Source: Amia ocellicauda (taxonomy: Eukaryota > Chordata > Actinopteri > Amiiformes > Amiidae). Taken from it: a stretch of 64,000 nucleotides of DNA. How positions within the stretch are numbered: the stretch's first letter is position 1; each line of letters begins with the position of its first letter. Positions 60,328 to 64,000 of this stretch are shown here, piece by piece. The position numbers and the translations under genes are program-made. The notes under the pieces are model-generated. The model worked only from the letters and a program-made list of their open reading frames with translations. It searched no databases and was not told where the DNA came from. Location of the stretch: assembly GCF_036373705.1 (NCBI RefSeq), contig NC_089852.1, forward strand, positions 29,810,707 to 29,874,706, in the 5' to 3' direction.

Positions 60328-63300
60328 CATATTGATGGTCAATTAGATAATCCTATGCTCTGTCCTTCATTTACAGAGTCAAGTCATGAGGAGTATTTGC
60401 TGTCCTCACTAAAAGGTGAGCATCTGGAAGTGTCCCAGGGTTTAGGTATTCCGGGGGTTTGTTCTCTCAGCTGCACTGCAGACAGAGTGGCCCAGCTGTC
60501 AGGACATCCTGTACAACACTGAGACATTACAGCACGGACAGGCCCTGAGCGCAGGGCTTTGTCCTGACACTTAGTACGCACTACACTTCAATACATGATT
60601 TATTAATGGTCAGTGGTATAGGCAATGATGGGGACCCGAGTTTTGACGAAGCCTGTGCCTGACACTGTGGTCCTGATGTGAAAGTGTCCCCCTGTGCTCA
60701 CTGTGTCTCTATGTTCCAGACTGTCCGGTATCTGGGCTGGAACTCCACTGGAGGGGTGCGGCTCCGTGCCGGTGGGAGCTCAGGGCAGGGCGGGGCCAGC
60801 GCGTCAGACTGACCCTCCACAGCCAGAGCTCAGGGGGAGACTGTGAGCAGGACTTCATCGCTGTGTATGACTCTTTAGCCGCAGGGAAAGCACGGCTCAT
60901 CACCAGGTGTGTACGTGTCCAGGGTCCTGACCTCTAGATCTGCTGTATACAGTATGTATTTTTTTGTTCAATTTGGTAATCATGGGTGAAACAAATTAAT
61001 ACAATTGTTTCATTGGAACTGTCTTGTTAAAGTATGAATGCTGGGGACAGAACTGAGTTGAGCAGTGAGAGGCAGCCCTGTATTTCACTGTTGCTGTGCG
61101 TTCCTGTGCAGGCTGTGCCCCGGGTCTGAGCACCGCCCTCTGCAGGCGCGAAGTGTGCTCTCCTCCAGCCGTGTCATGCTGGTGATCCTCCATTCACAGC
61201 AGCAGCCCTCCGCTGGGCTGTGGGCATCCGCACACTTCCTGCAGGGCAACAGTAAGTGCCATCACTCGCTGTGCCACACGCTGCACACTGGCAGAGTCTC
61301 AGCACCACTGATTTCTCTTGTTTTTCCACAGGGGAGACCTGCGCATTTCCTGCCTTCCAGTGTCATAACACAACATGCATCGAGAAGCCCAGCGAAGAGT
61401 GTGACAGCACTGTGGACTGTCCAGACACCCCTGAGGAGATGGCCTGCGGTCAGTCACAGGCCAACAGCAAACCAGACAAATATCTGAGCACATGTGGGAG
61501 GCTGGACACAAGCTGTTATGAATTAATGTATGGAGTTGCTGCTCACAATGGGAATATATGGCACTCCCGGCTCCTAGCTGGGGTCTGTCATGTGATAGCA
61601 CACTGAACACAAGGTTACAGATATCATATCTATAGAGACAGATGGTCTGTACCTCTCTGTAACTTGACTCGAAATGACACAAGAAACTTAAAAAAAGTTG
61701 TGTTCTGCTGTAGGAACCTCAATTACACAAAAAAGATATCTGTCCTCAAGGCACTGGGTTTAACAGATATTCCCAACAAAAGAGTATCTCATTTCTGGGA
61801 CCTTCAAACTGCATGATTAACCTACTGCAGTCAGCCTGCAAATGGATATCAATGCAGATCTGTCAGCGCTCTTCTCATTATTTATGTTGGAGAATTATTT
61901 AAAATCTAGCCCTGCCAGCGTACCTGTGTTTGCATGGTAAGGAAGCAGACCTTTGGCCTTCAGCCTATTCCAGCCTATGGAGTCATAGAAATTATAGAAA
62001 TACTTTAGCCATACTGGCACACTAATTGACTTCAGGTTAGCTCCCAAAGAACAAAGCAAAATTGTATTATATTGGTTTATAGAACTGCTTTTTTTGCGGG
62101 GGGGCACAGCAAGTCAGCCCTGTGCGGGAAAGTGCAGCCCTGCGGAGTTCAGCAGGTTACTCCGATAAACATCAGGCTCGTCCAGGAAAGGCCGGCTAGG
62201 CTGACAAAGGCACGCTGTTCTCGTTGCGCTCCCTGCTGCGCTGTTCACAGTATTGTAATTTTCATCATGCAGGCTTGGCTGAGACACACCTTTGCAGGGC
62301 CCCGAACAATAGCTCTTCTGTGCAGCACAATAATGGAAGTCAGAACCCAATCCTCTGGGCTTCTGAGCCCTAATTGTTTGTGATCGTAAACACTGAAAAA
62401 ACAAATTAGCCAGTATTCTCTGCCTTAACTGTGTATTGGACGAGTTTAAACTTCTTCTGAAAAAACCTATCTGGGTAAAGGTTAAACAGCACAGCAGTGT
62501 TTACGGGGAAAAAGAAGCAGCCCACCGAAGACAGGTGGGAGCTCCACGCTATGTGTTTCTGAGGGTAGTGGGCTGCTGATGTGGTGAGGAAGGTGGCAGG
62601 TCGGTCAGCAGCTCTGTGTTTCTGTTGCCTCCTGCAGGCTGCGGGCGGCGGGGGGAGCAGGAGAGCCGTGTGGTAGGGGGACAGGATGCCCAGCACGGGG
62701 AGTGGCCCTGGCAGGCCAGTCTACACTTCCTGCAAAAACATGTTTGCGGGGCGACAATCATTGGGCCGCGATGGCTGCTGTCTGCTGCACACTGCTTCCA
62801 GGACCCCACACAGCGCAGGTGAGCCTGTGGCCGTGTCTGTCTGCGTGTGTCACAGGGTGTCTGTCTGCGTGTGTCACAGGGTGTCAGTCTGTCTGTCTGT
62901 CTGTGCCACAGGGTATCCAGTGCATGGCTGTGGACAGCGGTGGTGGGCACAGTCAGCAGACAGGCCGGTGGCCCAGGCTCCGTCTTGCATGTGGTCCGGC
63001 GCATTATAACCCATGAGCAGTACAACATGGAGACGCTGGACTCTGACCTGGCCCTGCTGGAGTTGGAGAGGCCGCTGGAGTTCAGCAGCAGTGTGCAGCC
63101 CGTGTGTCTGCCTCCCCGCTCACACAGCATCCCTGCAGGCCAGCCCTGCTTCGTCACTGGCTGGGGTCTGCTGCAGGAAGATGGTGAGAGTGATCCCTCC
63201 ATGTGATTGTTATTTTTTCCCTCATTGGGAAAGACAGGCATTAACTGAAGCTGATGCTAACAGTCTTGTCAATGTGGCCCTGACCCTGGGGCAGCAGAGA

Positions 63301-63483
63301 GGGCAGCTTTGTGGCACCTCTGATGTGCGGTGCCATCTGTCCCCAGGTGTGCTGCCCCTAGTGCTGCAGAAGGGGCAGGTGCAAGTGATCGCGCAGGCTG
63401 AGTGCTCCAGGTACCTGGGCGGCTCCGTGACGGTGAATATGCTCTGTGCAGGACAGCTGCAGGGGGGCGTGGATGCCTGCCAG
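58613..63483 (+). CDS. Matriptase-like gene B: SEA-CUB-LDLa-trypsin type II membrane protease, 3' end beyond window
   Basis: Twelve exons seen: 58613-58687, 58988-59228, 59530-59657, 59902-59969, 60084-60190, 60377-60415, 60720-60906, 61112-61251, 61332-61448, 62638-62818, 62912-63183, 63347-63483. These encode 564 residues in consistent phase. The last exon, with the active-site Ser, must lie past 64,000, so the full length should be near 617. A membrane helix spans about 83-105. SEA follows, with an intact self-cleavage motif (Gly173|Ser174 in SEGSVIAH). Then come one CUB (about 220-328), one LDLa with six Cys (330-367) and the trypsin domain. Activation is predicted at Arg378|VVGG; His419 and Asp473 (DSDLALLEL) are present, and VDACQ predicts Arg/Lys specificity. 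A second CUB and further LDLa exons are absent. ST14 has the same SEGSVIA motif. Confidence 0.88.
58884..58909. repeat. (GAGT)n microsatellite in intron 1 of gene B
   Basis: Six GAGT units between exons 1 and 2. Confidence 0.9.
59334..59398. repeat. (ATT)n-(AAT)n palindromic microsatellite
   Basis: About eleven ATT units turn directly into about nine AAT units, making an almost perfect inverted repeat able to form a hairpin. Intron 2 of gene B. Confidence 0.95.
60279..60327. repeat. (TTA)n-(TAG)n compound microsatellite
   Basis: Two adjoining trinucleotide arrays in intron 5 of gene B. Confidence 0.9.
61449..62637 (+). other. Intron 9 of gene B, without hidden exons
   Basis: This 1.19-kb intron is where further LDLa exons would be expected by comparison with the two upstream genes. 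I see no cysteine-rich exon with matching 1-1 phase. Confidence 0.6.
62834..62911 (+). repeat. Imperfect tandem repeat with acceptor-like units before exon 11 of gene B
   Basis: Units of the type CTGTCTGCGTGTGTCACAGGG repeat, followed by CTGTCTGT runs. CACAG|G occurs after 62,855 and after 62,879 as well as at the true acceptor after 62,911. Confidence 0.85.
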
Positions 63484-64000
63484 GTACAGACCTCCCTGGG
63501 ATGTGGGGGGGATGCTCACTCAGTACAGAGCAGTTGTTGTGTTGAAGGAGTGGCTTTGTAGTCCTCCCCACTGGTGGGGGAATGATGGGAATTGATGAGA
63601 CTCCAGGATTCATCACGTAACTGGCCTCAATGGGGATGGGCTCGGTGTCGTGTTTCTGAGGCCTGTCAGTGGTGCCACGGAGAGGAGAACACTCTGTGAC
63701 AGGGCTGCTGATTGGTCTTGATTACTATTATACCCCGTTTCCACTGGCCTGTTCAGCTGCCCCTCAGCGTGGCCGTGTCGTATCTGTGCACCTAAACTAC
63801 ACCCGCAGCATTTCCACTCAGTGTCGTGGGTCCAGCTGCCCTAGGAAGAGACGGAGACACGAAGGTCAAACCGCATCTGGGACGCTCGGCACTCTGGGAT
63901 TTAGGAGGCTGAAATACCACTAACATTAAAGTGCAATAAACTTTGGGCTGAAATGTTTTTACGATATCTAACACAGTCTTATAGTATAAGTTATACAAGA
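63484..64000 (+). other. Partial last intron of gene B
   Basis: No GDSGG-encoding exon is found before the window ends. Confidence 0.6.

Noticed and set aside
62549-63241. 230-codon minus-strand frame
   Set aside because: Antisense shadow of gene B exons 10 and 11 and their repeat-rich intron.
58613-63483. Gene B as a pseudogene because its GDSGG exon is missing
   Set aside because: All twelve exons are in phase with good splice sites, and the window ends in the intron where that exon should follow.

Overview
The window is vertebrate nuclear DNA: spliced genes with GT-AG introns, CpG-rich gene starts, many microsatellites, CR1-type LINE pieces, tRNA-derived SINEs and Tc1 DNA transposons. 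The transposon set and short introns point to a ray-finned fish. I cannot settle the lineage from sequence alone; a holostean or another non-teleost is possible. Five protein-coding genes can be modelled exon by exon, all on the + strand.

Layout. Positions 1-16,000 are a long gene-poor stretch holding a truncated CR1 LINE, two SINE copies, a decayed Tc1 element and a weakly supported CpG-rich start region near 12.4-13.1 kb. Then follow abhd10 (16.05-19.2 kb, a mitochondrial depalmitoylase), a small secreted-protein gene resembling human C3orf85 (23.0-24.9 kb), and tagln3 (5' exon near 26.2 kb, coding 27.7-29.7 kb). After a 4.6-kb spacer of repeats come three membrane-anchored serine protease genes in a head-to-tail row: tmprss7 (34.7-44.1 kb), a matriptase-like gene A (45.9-55.4 kb) and a matriptase-like gene B (58.6 kb to beyond the window edge). 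The abhd10-tagln3-tmprss7 order matches human 3q13.2 as I remember it.

The protease row is the main point of interest. The first gene is a clear TMPRSS7 (matriptase-3) orthologue with SEA, two CUB, three LDLa and trypsin domains. Gene A has SEA, two CUB, four LDLa and trypsin, which is the ST14/matriptase-1 layout. Gene B is reduced to SEA, one CUB, one LDLa and trypsin, yet it alone keeps a canonical SEA self-cleavage motif. Exon phases are identical across the three wherever exons correspond, so they arose by duplication. They differ in cytoplasmic tail, SEA cleavage site, activation site and LDLa number. This suggests an expanded and diversified pericellular protease cluster; whether it is known in this lineage needs a database comparison.

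An apparently intact Tc1 transposon (56,815-58,402, 337-codon transposase with D, D and E in place) sits between genes A and B and ends about 210 bp before gene B's start codon, so it may contribute to that gene's promoter or 5' UTR.
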